From Salinirubrum litoreum (GTDB lineage Archaea > Halobacteriota > Halobacteria > Halobacteriales > Haloferacaceae): a stretch of DNA of 64,000 nucleotides. Location of the stretch: assembly GCF_020567425.1 (NCBI RefSeq), contig NZ_JAJCVJ010000003.1, positions 1 through 64,000 of the forward strand, read 5' to 3'. Positions 17,919 through 25,334 of the stretch are shown piece after piece; within the stretch, counting starts at the first letter, position 1; the number at the start of each line of letters is the position of its first letter. Made by a program: the position numbers and the translations under genes. Below the pieces are notes generated by a model. It was not told the origin of the DNA and did not search any database. It saw nothing but the letters and a program-made list of their open reading frames with translations.

Positions 17919-18452
17919 CTACTCCAACCCACGTTCCAGTGCCACCAACTTCCGGTACGCCGGCGGCGTCAGAATCCCCACGATCCCCAGCGCGATAGCG
18001 AAGACGCCCAGCGGGAACTGGAGAGCTGCGGTCTCGAAACACGGATTGTCGGCGACGACCGTCGCGTAGTACTCCTCGTTCTCGTAGGTCACGACCGTCC
18101 CGTTCACGAACGTCTCGTAGCGCGGGAACGGCGCACGGACGTGTGCCTCGCCGATGGGGTCGGCCAGTGCCTCCTCGAAGGCGGCCTGCTCGGTGTTCGA
18201 CAACTCCGCGAACCCGAGACGCTCGACTCCCCCTGGCGGGGTCCCGTCGAACCGCTCTGCGGTCGCCTCGGGCCCCTCGACGACGATGGTCGGGTCGCCG
18301 CAGTCGGCGATGTCCTCCTGGATGATCCCGTACGCGCCGGGCACGGCGGCGGCGATGCCGACCGCGACGATCAGCACACCCACGAAGGGGACGCCGTAGG
18401 TGAACACGATCGAGGTCCACTCCTCGTCGTCCGCGTCGTCCGGGCGGGCCAT
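17919..18452 (-). CDS. Oxidase-associated membrane protein with two TM segments
   Basis: 177 residues. The ATG overlaps the coxA stop codon as ATGA, so translation is coupled to coxA and the product very likely belongs to the oxidase. One TM helix near the N-terminus (about 14-38, VFTYGVPFVGVLIVAVGIAAAV) and one near the C-terminus (about 145-165) enclose an acidic extracytoplasmic domain of about 100 residues with two Cys (at ADCGDP and DNPCFET) that could form a disulfide. It does not resemble CoxB or CoxC. A small accessory subunit or haloarchaea-specific assembly factor is the best guess. Confidence 0.8.
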   Translation of the reverse strand: MARPDDADDEEWTSIVFTYGVPFVGVLIVAVGIAAAVPGAYGIIQEDIADCGDPTIVVEGPEATAERFDGTPPGGVERLGFAELSNTEQAAFEEALADPIGEAHVRAPFPRYETFVNGTVVTYENEEYYATVVADNPCFETAALQFPLGVFAIALGIVGILTPPAYRKLVALERGLE

Positions 18453-20725
18453 CAGAGTACCCCCGCGAACCGCTGTCGGGCCCGCCGCCGGAGGTACTGG
18501 AAGGTGACGGTGAGACCGAGGCCGTACGCCCAGTGGGCGACGACGACGAACGCGAGGTAGCCGATCAGGCCCAGGCCGCTCTGTCCGGTGTAGAAGGCGA
18601 CTGCGAACCCGGTGGACATCAGCGTGGCGAAGACCAGCCCAGTCTCGAACAGCAGTCTGCCGGGGAGGTACTCCTGGAACGCGAGGAAGATCAGCGGCCA
18701 CGTGATCGTCCCGCCGATCAGGAACAGCACCGCGCCGATCAGCGGACTCGCGCCTAACCCGACCAGTTCCGATATCTCGCCGAACGACGCCGGGTCGAGC
18801 ACGCCGATCAGGATCGCGGTGCCGAGGCCGCCGGCCATCAGGACCGTGCCGACGAAGCCGCCGACGGCGGCCATCCCCGCGTTGCGCGAGACGTTCTCCG
18901 CGACGGTGCCGACGCCGCCGAGCAGTCCCGGCGGTTCGCCCTCCGCGTCGTAGGCCGCCCGAACCGTCTCGGGTTCGGTCGGTTCCATGTCGTACTTCGC
19001 GACCATGCGATCCTCGAACCACTGCCACTCCTTCGTGAACTGGCCGGTCGCCTTGAGGTCCCACGGGTCGGTCGACCGGACGACCTCGCCGCGCCAGTAG
19101 GAGGCGAGCATGTTGTAGAGCCACAGCAGGGCGGCGAGGCCGACGATGTACGCCCCGACGGTGGCGATCTGGTGAGCGATCTGGTACTCGGGCGGGTAGA
19201 TGGCCTGCCGGCGCGGGAGGCCGAGCCCGCCGATCACCAGCAGGGTCGTGAACGTAATCGTCGACCCGAAGACGAGCAGCACCGACTGGAACCGCGCGAG
19301 TCGGCGGTCGTACCACCGGCCCGTCATCAGTGGGTACCAGTAGTAGCTCGCGGCGATCATCATGAACGGGATGATGCCGACGACGATGAGGTGGAAGTGG
19401 CCGACGACGTAGTAGGTGCCGTGGTAGAGGATGTCGACCGGGATCACCGCGAGGAAGACGCCGGTCACGCCGCCGACGATGAACGTCCCGATACTCCCCG
19501 CCACGAGGATGAACGGGGCGGTCGTCCGGATGTCGCCGTCCCACATCGTCGTCAGCCAGTTGAACACCTTGATGGCCGACGGGACCGCGATGGCGATGGA
19601 CACCGCCATGAACGAGGCCCGGACGCGGGGGTCGATGCCGGTCGTGAACATGTGGTGTGCCCAGACGCCGAAGGAGAGCACGCCGAGGCCGAGTGTCGAG
19701 TAGACGATGAACTTGTAGCCGAACAGCCGGCGACCGACGAACTTCGGCAAGATGGTACTCAACAGACCGGTCGCCGGCAGGAAGAGGATGTACACCTCCG
19801 GGTGGCCCCAGAACCAGAACAGGTGTTGCCACAGCAGCGGTCCGCCGCCCTCGACTGCGAAGAACGTCGTCCCGAAGTTCCGGTCGAGGATGAGCATCAG
19901 CAGGGCACTCCCGAGCAGGGGGAACGCGAACAGCGCCAGGCCGCTGGTGACGAGCATGTTCCACGAGAAGATGTCGAGGTTCGCCCACGTCACGTCGTCT
20001 GCGCGCTCGTAGACCACGGTCACGATGAAGTTGATCGCACCGAGGGTCGTGGCGACGCCCGAGAGGTGCAAACCCAGAATGAGGAGATCCAGTTGCGGGT
20101 TCGTGCTCTGGACCGACAGCGGGGCGTACAGCGTCCAGCCGACGCTGACCTCGCGCAGGGTGAGGAAGAAGCGGATCGCCCCCTCCGAGAAGAACGGACT
20201 CAGCAGTTGGCCGCCGACCTGTACGAACAGGCCACCGCGCGCGAGCAGGAGTGCCGGCGGGAGGAGCCAGAACCCGATGGCGTTCACCCGCGGGAACGCC
20301 ATGTCGTCGGCGCCGATCAGCAGGGGGAGGAAGTAGTTCCCGATGCCGAAGAACACCGGCAGGACGAAGAAGATGAGCATCGTCAGCCCGTGGGTCGTGA
20401 ACAGGGCGTTGTACGTCTCCGGCGTCCAGATGTCGGCCGGCGGCGTCAGCAGTTCCGTGCGGAGCATCATCCCGTCGATACCGCCCCACAGGCCGGCCGA
20501 GGTTCCGAAGACGAGATAGAGGATGCCGATCTCGCGGTGGTTCGTCGTCGTCAGCCACCGGATCGCCTCCTCGCGGACGCGCTCCAGATCGAGGCGGATC
20601 GACTCGCGGGTCGGGTAGCCGCCGTCGCTGGTCGGGCCCGCGCTCCGCCGGAGGTGGAGCCAGAAGCCGAGGACCGAGACCGCCAGCAGCCCGAGTGCAC
20701 CGACCTCGACGAACGCGCTGTTCAT
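18452..20725 (-). CDS. coxA: Cytochrome c oxidase subunit I with C-terminal membrane extension
   Basis: 757 residues from the ATG at 20723-20725. Haem-copper oxidase motifs: HGLTM (low-spin haem His), FWGHPEVYILFLP (CuB His, cross-linked Tyr and the proton-channel Glu of A-type enzymes), AHHMFTTG (two CuB His) and GHFHLIVVG (haem ligands). IGNYFLPLLIGADDMAFPRVN matches the D-channel entrance. The product reduces O2 to water and pumps protons. It is longer than usual (about 550-600 residues): one extra N-terminal TM segment plus a tail of about 190 residues with four or five further helices (after EPPGLLGG). The start overlaps a 17-codon upstream ORF by ATGA, and the 3' end overlaps the next gene by ATGA. 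Confidence 0.95.
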   Translation of the reverse strand: MNSAFVEVGALGLLAVSVLGFWLHLRRSAGPTSDGGYPTRESIRLDLERVREEAIRWLTTTNHREIGILYLVFGTSAGLWGGIDGMMLRTELLTPPADIWTPETYNALFTTHGLTMLIFFVLPVFFGIGNYFLPLLIGADDMAFPRVNAIGFWLLPPALLLARGGLFVQVGGQLLSPFFSEGAIRFFLTLREVSVGWTLYAPLSVQSTNPQLDLLILGLHLSGVATTLGAINFIVTVVYERADDVTWANLDIFSWNMLVTSGLALFAFPLLGSALLMLILDRNFGTTFFAVEGGGPLLWQHLFWFWGHPEVYILFLPATGLLSTILPKFVGRRLFGYKFIVYSTLGLGVLSFGVWAHHMFTTGIDPRVRASFMAVSIAIAVPSAIKVFNWLTTMWDGDIRTTAPFILVAGSIGTFIVGGVTGVFLAVIPVDILYHGTYYVVGHFHLIVVGIIPFMMIAASYYWYPLMTGRWYDRRLARFQSVLLVFGSTITFTTLLVIGGLGLPRRQAIYPPEYQIAHQIATVGAYIVGLAALLWLYNMLASYWRGEVVRSTDPWDLKATGQFTKEWQWFEDRMVAKYDMEPTEPETVRAAYDAEGEPPGLLGGVGTVAENVSRNAGMAAVGGFVGTVLMAGGLGTAILIGVLDPASFGEISELVGLGASPLIGAVLFLIGGTITWPLIFLAFQEYLPGRLLFETGLVFATLMSTGFAVAFYTGQSGLGLIGYLAFVVVAHWAYGLGLTVTFQYLRRRARQRFAGVL

Positions 20726-20775
20726 GCCGACACCGAGAACGTCGGCGTCGTCGCGCGAATGGGTAGGAGTTGCAT
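20722..20775 (-). CDS. 17-codon leaderless leader peptide ahead of coxA
   Basis: The ATG at 20773-20775 opens MQLLPIRATTPTFSVSA and stops at a TGA that overlaps the coxA ATG (ATGA, 20722-20725). The TATA box at 20801-20806 lies 28 nt before this ATG, so the mRNA should begin at or within 1-2 nt of it. coxA would then be translated by termination-reinitiation from the leader peptide. The peptide's own function, if any, is unknown; this could be a regulatory device or a way to place coxA on a leaderless transcript. Confidence 0.45.
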   Translation of the reverse strand: MQLLPIRATTPTFSVSA

Positions 20776-20799
20776 TGCTACGTACTGGCGAGGCTAGCA

Positions 20800-20807
20800 G
20801 TATAAAT
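20800..20807 (-). promoter_or_regulatory. TATA box of the coxA operon
   Basis: Minus-strand ATTTATAC, with its centre 28 nt before the leader-peptide ATG at 20775. The same bases read TATAAAT on the plus strand and could also serve the divergent CBS-HPF gene, with a start near 20828 and a leader of about 75 nt. Confidence 0.6.
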
Positions 20808-20904
20808 CTACACACCGGTTCCCGATGTGAGTCCGTGTCGGCCGAGCGCCGGGGACGAAGAATCAAGACGCTGTCTGACGTACTGTGAGAGTTGGGGAAA
20901 CACG

Positions 20905-22122
20905 ATGGACATCAGCGACATCGTCTCGACGGAGTTCGAGACGTTCGAGGCGGACACACGCGCAGCAGAACTCGAAGCCGCCTTCGGCGAGACCGGAGCG
21001 AAGGCGGTGATCGTCACCGAGGACGGCGAGTACACGGGCGTGGTGACACAGCGCCGGTTCGCGTCGGCACATCGCAACCCCGACGCGAAGGCGGGCGGTC
21101 TCGTCTGGCACGTCAGGACGGTGGACCGAGACGAGGACGTGCGGACGGTCGCTCGGGCGATGCTCGGGAGCGACAGTATGGTCCTCCCGGTCTTCGAAGA
21201 CGGCGACCTGTACGGCGTCGTGTCCGCAGACGACCTCCTCGTGGCGGTGCGCCCGTTCCTCCACGTTCTCACCGTCGAGGACGTGTACGTCGACGATCTC
21301 GTCTCCGTCTCCCCGGAGACGACGGTCGGGTCGGTGTTGCACACGCTCCGGGACCAGCGGATCACCCACCTGCCGGTGGTGGACGACGGCAGTCTCGTCG
21401 GCATCGTCAGCCTGTTCGACCTCCTCGACTTCGTGGTGCGGGAGATGGATCGACAACAGGGCGGGTCACCGGGTGCCGGTGCCAGCCCCAGTGGCGGGAG
21501 CCCACACGGCGGCTTCGGCGAACGCGCCGGCGACGTCGACCGGATGCTCGACCTCCCGGTGGCCGACGTGATGACGGGCCCCGTCGAGACGACGGCGGTC
21601 GACCAGCGACTGGACGAGGCGGTCGAGCGGATGCTCTCGGCGGGCGTCTCGTCGCTGGTCGTCACTGCCGACGGCGACCCGACGGGCATCGTCACGAAGA
21701 CCGACGTGCTCCGGTCGTTGACGTGGACCGACGAGCGCCGTCTGCCGGTGCAGATCACGAACGTCGACCTCCTCGACGACATCAGTCGCGCGGAACTCAC
21801 CGACCTGATCGAAGGGATCGCGAAGAAGTACGGCGATCTGACGGTTCTGGAGGCGAACGTCTTCCTCCACGAACACGACGAGCGGTTCCGGGGGACGCCC
21901 CTGCTCATGGCGCGCATCCGCCTGTTCACCGACAGAGGCCACTTCGTCGGGACCGGCGAGGGCTACGGTGCGAGTCACGCACTTCGCCTCGCGGCGAACG
22001 TCGTCGAGCGACAGGTGCTGGAGGGGAAGACGTACGCACAGAGCAAGAAACACCCACCGCGAGACGAGTGGGCGAAGCTCTACGGGTGGTGGCTGGCCGG
22101 CGAGTCTGGCTCACCCGGATAG
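20905..22122 (+). CDS. CBS-domain protein fused to a ribosome-hibernation (HPF/RaiA)-like domain
   Basis: 405 residues from the ATG at 20905; the upstream GTG at 20827 adds an unconvincing Cys-rich stretch. Two CBS pairs are visible, at about 1-185 (TGVVTQRRFA, YGVVSADDLL, VGIVSLFDLLDFV) and about 210-275 (VADVMTGPVETT, TGIVTKTDVL), separated by a Gly/Ser/Pro linker at 188-210. CBS pairs sense adenine nucleotides. The C-terminal 120 residues (QITNVDLLDDISRAELTDLI, EANVFLHEHDERF, ARIRLFTDRG, GASHALRLAANVVERQV) follow the HPF/RaiA pattern of proteins that bind and idle ribosomes. An energy-sensing ribosome factor is an inference from this architecture. Divergent from the coxA operon. Confidence 0.8.
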   Translation: MDISDIVSTEFETFEADTRAAELEAAFGETGAKAVIVTEDGEYTGVVTQRRFASAHRNPDAKAGGLVWHVRTVDRDEDVRTVARAMLGSDSMVLPVFEDGDLYGVVSADDLLVAVRPFLHVLTVEDVYVDDLVSVSPETTVGSVLHTLRDQRITHLPVVDDGSLVGIVSLFDLLDFVVREMDRQQGGSPGAGASPSGGSPHGGFGERAGDVDRMLDLPVADVMTGPVETTAVDQRLDEAVERMLSAGVSSLVVTADGDPTGIVTKTDVLRSLTWTDERRLPVQITNVDLLDDISRAELTDLIEGIAKKYGDLTVLEANVFLHEHDERFRGTPLLMARIRLFTDRGHFVGTGEGYGASHALRLAANVVERQVLEGKTYAQSKKHPPRDEWAKLYGWWLAGESGSPG

Positions 22123-22167
22123 CTCCGGCCGCCGATTGACGACACCTCGCGTCGAATCTCCCCGTGG

Positions 22168-22458
22168 GTGATCCACGTGAACCGACCCAGACTCCTCGCC
22201 GTCGCACTCGGGGGCGGTATCGTCCTCACGTTGCTCTCGGGACTCGTCCCGGTCCGGACACTCGCGGGCGGTGTCCACTACGGACTCCCGATGGCGTGGC
22301 TGGTACGGCGGATCCTCGCTCCCGAGTTCTTCCCGTGGCGGGTGAACTGGCTCGGACTCGTGGTCGACATCGTCGTCTGGACGGTGATCCTCGCCCTACT
22401 CCTCGTCGTCTCCGAGCGACTCCGGAACCGACAGGCGCGGAGTGGACCGACGGAGTGA
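22168..22458 (+). CDS. Small two-TM membrane protein
   Basis: 96 residues from a GTG at 22168 (GTG at 22177 is also possible). Two hydrophobic segments at about 9-32 and 62-84, with a short loop between and a basic tail (ERLRNRQARSG). It lies 45 nt after the CBS-HPF gene on the same strand and just before another membrane-protein gene, so co-transcription is likely. I do not recognise the family. The Val/Leu-rich helices and codon use match neighbouring genes, which supports it as real. Confidence 0.6.
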   Translation: MIHVNRPRLLAVALGGGIVLTLLSGLVPVRTLAGGVHYGLPMAWLVRRILAPEFFPWRVNWLGLVVDIVVWTVILALLLVVSERLRNRQARSGPTE

Positions 22459-22498
22459 CCTTCGGGAGACCGACGTTCGAACATCCCCCGCCGAGACC

Positions 22499-23137
22499 GT
22501 GTCCGACCCAACCGAGCGTTCGACGGACGACACCCGACTCCGACTGCTTCAGCTACCGCTGTCGTGGGTCGGTCTGCTGTTCGCGGTCGTCGGCGTGACG
22601 GCGTTCGCGGTCGCGGTCGAGAGTGGTCGGTCGGGGTGGGCGGCGGGTCTACTCGCACTCGCCGTGAGCCTCCTCGCCGTGGTCGCAGTCGCCGGCTTCG
22701 ACGCAGTCGTCGGCCGCCGGTGGCTCCGGATCGTCGCACACGTGGGTCCGGGCCTGTTCGTGTTCTCGGTCGCGTTCCTGGGGTCGGCGCTCCAACTCGC
22801 CGACCGCTTCCTCCGACCGGCCGAGTACGTCGTCCTTCTGGGACTCTGGGTCGTCGCGCTCTCGCTTCTCGCCGCCGGCTTCTTCCTGTGGACCGACGCC
22901 CCACGGCGCGTCCGCCGCGTCGCGACTGTCGGCCTCGTCGCCACGCTGCTGTGGGGGGTCTACACCGTCGGCTACGCCGTCGTCGTCCTCGCGGGCAGTG
23001 AGGGCGCGTTCTCGGGGCTGACGGTCGAAGCTGTCGCAGTGTGGGCACTCGTCGTCGTCCTGATCGGCTTCCCGACGCTCCTGTTTCGCTGGGACCTGCG
23101 GGCGACGAGACGACCGGCAGAGACGCCTCCGGGGTGA
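22499..23137 (+). CDS. Six-TM membrane protein of unknown function
   Basis: 212 residues from the GTG at 22499; the frame is open back to a GTG at 22442, which would overlap the previous gene. Six TM helices at about 20-42, 48-68, 75-100, 108-130, 140-165 and 178-200, with short loops, and a polar N-terminus (SDPTERSTDDTRLR). No catalytic or transport motif is visible. It probably sits in the same transcript as the two genes before it. Family not recognised. Confidence 0.65.
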   Translation: MSDPTERSTDDTRLRLLQLPLSWVGLLFAVVGVTAFAVAVESGRSGWAAGLLALAVSLLAVVAVAGFDAVVGRRWLRIVAHVGPGLFVFSVAFLGSALQLADRFLRPAEYVVLLGLWVVALSLLAAGFFLWTDAPRRVRRVATVGLVATLLWGVYTVGYAVVVLAGSEGAFSGLTVEAVAVWALVVVLIGFPTLLFRWDLRATRRPAETPPG

Positions 23138-23197
23138 GTGGTCCCGAGGACGCTGTCATGCCGACGGTTGACGACCGTGGCCGTCGTCTCGTCGAGT

Positions 23198-23839
23198 ATG
23201 ACCGATCAGACCGACGCCCAGGTGACGGTCCCGGCCGACGGAGTCGAACTCGCCGGTGAACTCGTCGTGCCGGCGGGCGCGACGGGACTCGTCGTCTTCG
23301 CCCACGGGAGCGGGAGTAGTCGGCTCAGTCCACGCAACACCTTCGTCGCGGAGGTGCTCCGGGCGCGCGGGCTGGGGACGTTGCTGTTCGACCTGCTCAC
23401 CGAGTCGGAAGACCGGACGTACGAGACGCGGTTCGACATCGACCGTCTGACGACGCGGTTGCTCGCTGCGACCGAGTGGCTCGAGAGCCGCGAGGAGACG
23501 GGGTCGCTGGCGCTCGGCTACTTCGGGGCGAGCACCGGTGCGGCCGCCGCTCTCCGCGCGGCGGCCCGCCTCGGTGACGACGTGAGCGCAGTGGTCGCTC
23601 GGGGTGGGCGAGTCGACCTCGCCGAGGAGCAGGCCCCGGCCGTGACGGCACCGACGCTGTTCGTCGTCGGCGGGGCGGATACCGAGGTGCTGGCACTGAA
23701 TCGCGCCGTGTTGGCTGACCTCACCTGCACGAAGGAGTTGGCGGTCGTCGAGGGTGCGGGCCACCTCTTCGAGGGCCACGGCGAACTCGAGACGGTCGCC
23801 GACCTCGCCGGCGAGTGGTTCGAACGGCACCTGTCGTGA
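23198..23839 (+). CDS. Alpha/beta-hydrolase of the dienelactone hydrolase type
   Basis: 213 residues from the ATG at 23198. A short alpha/beta-hydrolase: VVFAHGSGSS (oxyanion-hole HG), the nucleophile elbow GYFGASTGAAAAL (Ser at about 112), an acid in FVVGGADTEVL (about 170) and the catalytic His in EGAGHLFEG (about 195). Haloarchaeal relatives are annotated as dienelactone hydrolase family or phosphoribosyl-transferase-associated hydrolases; the substrate cannot be read from the sequence. Cytoplasmic. It starts 61 nt after the membrane-protein gene and is followed by a transposon-end-like hairpin. Confidence 0.8.
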   Translation: MTDQTDAQVTVPADGVELAGELVVPAGATGLVVFAHGSGSSRLSPRNTFVAEVLRARGLGTLLFDLLTESEDRTYETRFDIDRLTTRLLAATEWLESREETGSLALGYFGASTGAAAALRAAARLGDDVSAVVARGGRVDLAEEQAPAVTAPTLFVVGGADTEVLALNRAVLADLTCTKELAVVEGAGHLFEGHGELETVADLAGEWFERHLS

Positions 23840-23867
23840 CCCGGTCCGCGCGTCGTCTCACAGAGAT

Positions 23868-23905
23868 GCAAGGAGGAAGCCCACGACTTCAGTCGTAGGT
23901 AACTG
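23868..23905 (+). mobile_element. Solo right-end hairpin like that of haloarchaeal IS200/IS605-IS1341 elements
   Basis: The string GAGGAAGCCCACGACTTCAG followed by TCGTAGG forms a stem ACGACT (23883-23888) / AGTCGT (23891-23896), extended by C-G pairs around one mismatch. This is the form familiar from the 3' ends of tnpB-bearing IS200/IS605-family elements (and their right-end guide RNA) in haloarchaea. No tnpA or tnpB is present within several kb, so it looks like a relic or a tiny non-autonomous derivative. Identification is from memory of the consensus. Confidence 0.5.
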
Positions 23906-23915
23906 ACTCCCGTCG

Positions 23916-24092
23916 CTACTGCTCCGTCACTCGCTCGTCTCGGCGAAGTGCGTCGCGGATGCCGTTCAGCGCGACGGCGATTCTGAGCAGGAGGACCGCG
24001 ACGACACCGAGGAGGAGTTGCTCCGTCAGGATGGCGAGACCGACGACGACCAGGAAGGCCAGTCGGTCGACCGGGGAGACCGTGTCGAACAT
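23916..24092 (-). CDS. Small membrane protein next to coxB
   Basis: 58 residues from the ATG at 24090-24092; the open frame extends to 24179 but overlaps the coxB promoter and start. One long hydrophobic stretch at about 8-38 (LAFLVVVGLAILTEQLLLGVVAVLLLRIAV), probably a single or hairpin TM segment, then a charged tail (GIRDALRRDERVTEQ). It is divergent from coxB with 76 nt between starts. Possibly an oxidase-linked small protein, but nothing in the sequence proves it. Confidence 0.5.
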   Translation of the reverse strand: MFDTVSPVDRLAFLVVVGLAILTEQLLLGVVAVLLLRIAVALNGIRDALRRDERVTEQ

Positions 24093-24137
24093 ACGAACAC
24101 CCACTCGAACACGCCGGTCATAAACGCCGGGCAAACA

Positions 24138-24143
24138 CATATA
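24138..24143 (+). promoter_or_regulatory. TATA box of coxB
   Basis: CATATA centred 28 nt before the coxB GTG at 24169, in a local AT-rich dip. The spacing supports a leaderless transcript and the GTG start. Confidence 0.6.
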
Positions 24144-24168
24144 CCGACAGCCTCGGAAGACCAGTACA

Positions 24169-24894
24169 GTGCAAATCAATCGCAGGTTCCTCTCGCTGTG
24201 TCTCGCGGTCGTCGGACTCCTGTCGCTCGCTACGCCTGTGGTCGCTCAGTCGGTCAACCGCGCCGCCATCGACGAGTTGAACACGCAACTGCTGTACGTC
24301 GCGCTCCCGCTGACGCTGTTCGTCGAGTTGACGCTGGTGTACGCCATCTACCGCTTCCGGAACAACGACGACCCGAGTCCGACCGTCGATGATCCCGGTC
24401 TGGAGATCACGTGGACCGCCGCGACCGCCGTCATCCTCGTCTTCGTCGGCGTCTCGGGCTTCTTCGTCATGACGAACCCGTATCTCACGCCGACCGCGAT
24501 GGCCGACACGGGCGACCCGGCGGCGAACGCGGCGACGGCGGGCGACGAACTGATCGTCGAGGTCGACGCCTACCAGTGGGGCTGGTCGTTCCACTACCCC
24601 GACGCGAACGTGACGACGCGTGACCGACTCGTCATCCCCGCAGACCGCGACGTCCGCTTCGTGATGAGTTCACGCGACGTGATCCACTCGCTGTACGTCC
24701 CCGATCTGGGCATCAAACAGGACGTGTTCCCCGGCACCGAGACGGTCGCCCGGACCCACGCGACCGAGACCGGCGAGTATCGCCTCTACTGTACGGAACT
24801 CTGCGGTGACGGCCACGCCCGGATGCACGGTGCGGTCGTCGTGCTGAACGAGACGGCCTACGGTGACTGGCAGGATCGACGGTCGGCGGCGTAA
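24169..24894 (+). CDS. coxB: Cytochrome c oxidase subunit II
   Basis: 241 residues from a leaderless GTG at 24169. Signal peptide (about 1-26, ending VVAQ), two TM helices (about 42-64 and 84-104) and a C-terminal cupredoxin domain. All CuA ligands are seen: SRDVIHSLYVPDLGIKQD (His) and CTELCGDGHARM (two Cys, Glu carbonyl, His, Met). The aromatic electron-entry patch YQWGWSFHYPD is also present. It accepts electrons from the extracytoplasmic donor (probably a blue copper protein in haloarchaea) and passes them to CoxA. It lies 3.4 kb from coxA rather than adjacent to it. Confidence 0.95.
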   Translation: MQINRRFLSLCLAVVGLLSLATPVVAQSVNRAAIDELNTQLLYVALPLTLFVELTLVYAIYRFRNNDDPSPTVDDPGLEITWTAATAVILVFVGVSGFFVMTNPYLTPTAMADTGDPAANAATAGDELIVEVDAYQWGWSFHYPDANVTTRDRLVIPADRDVRFVMSSRDVIHSLYVPDLGIKQDVFPGTETVARTHATETGEYRLYCTELCGDGHARMHGAVVVLNETAYGDWQDRRSAA

Positions 24895-24941
24895 CTCTCC
24901 GACCCGCGTCTGTCGTCGACCCGCGTCTGCCACCGACCCGA

Positions 24942-25211
24942 TCACTCCTGCCAGATCGCGGTGAGGACCGCCTCCTCGGTCTCGACGGTGTCGTACTCGT
25001 ACCCGCGCTCCGAGAGTTTCGGGTAGAGGTGCTGTGGCGCGCGGTCGTTCGTCTGGACGACGACGGCGTCCCGGTCGCTCTCGGCAAGCAGTTCCAGCGT
25101 CTCCGTGAGCGGTTCGGGTGGGGGGAGGTCCCGCACGTCGAGATACTCGCGTGGTCGCTCGGGCGGTGCCTCGGTCGCCTCGACGCTGGAGTTCTGTCGC
25201 TGGTGCGCCAT
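24942..25211 (-). CDS. DUF2249 domain protein under a CGAA-N4-TTCG site
   Basis: 89 residues from the ATG at 25209-25211. The C-terminal 65 residues carry the DUF2249 pattern: LDVRDLPPPEPLTETLELL, DRDAVVVQTNDRAPQHLYPKL (with an acidic/His segment) and a final YEYDTVETEEAVLTAIW. DUF2249 proteins are small cytoplasmic proteins often found with nitrate, nitrite or NO reduction and haemerythrin-like genes; no enzymatic role is established. A TATA-like GGATACTGG is centred about 29 nt upstream and the palindrome at 25248-25263 sits 44 nt upstream, pointing to control by a NarO/DmsR-type anaerobic activator. Confidence 0.8.
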   Translation of the reverse strand: MAHQRQNSSVEATEAPPERPREYLDVRDLPPPEPLTETLELLAESDRDAVVVQTNDRAPQHLYPKLSERGYEYDTVETEEAVLTAIWQE

Positions 25212-25247
25212 ACCGGTCCGTGGGGACGCCACCTCCCAGTATCCACT

Positions 25248-25263
25248 CCCGAACGTGTTCGGG
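25248..25263 (-). promoter_or_regulatory. CGAA-N4-TTCG palindrome (NarO/DmsR-type site) for the DUF2249 gene
   Basis: CCCGAACGTGTTCGGG is a 6-bp inverted repeat with a 4-nt spacer. Its centre is 44 nt from the ATG at 25211, immediately upstream of the TATA-like element. CGAA-N4-TTCG is the motif reported for the haloarchaeal denitrification/DMSO-respiration regulator NarO (DmsR). Confidence 0.7.
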
Positions 25264-25284
25264 CCGAGCCTCCCTCGCCGGCGA

Positions 25285-25299
25285 GCGAACATCTTCGGG
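25285..25299 (+). promoter_or_regulatory. CGAA-N4-TTCG palindrome for the gene at 25335
   Basis: GCGAACATCTTCGGG, core CGAA (25286-25289) and TTCG (25294-25297). Its centre is 43-44 nt before the ATG at 25335, a mirror image of the site serving the divergent DUF2249 gene. The TATA region (about 25307) is weak, as expected for an activated promoter. Confidence 0.65.
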
Positions 25300-25334
25300 A
25301 CCACTGCTACCGGGGTCGCGCACCGACCGACGGT

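Noticed and set aside
17919-20558. Single 879-codon minus-strand frame covering coxA and the 177-residue gene
   Set aside because: Only the last 177 codons are protein-like; the upstream part is a shadow in another frame of coxA, whose haem and copper ligands are intact in its own frame.
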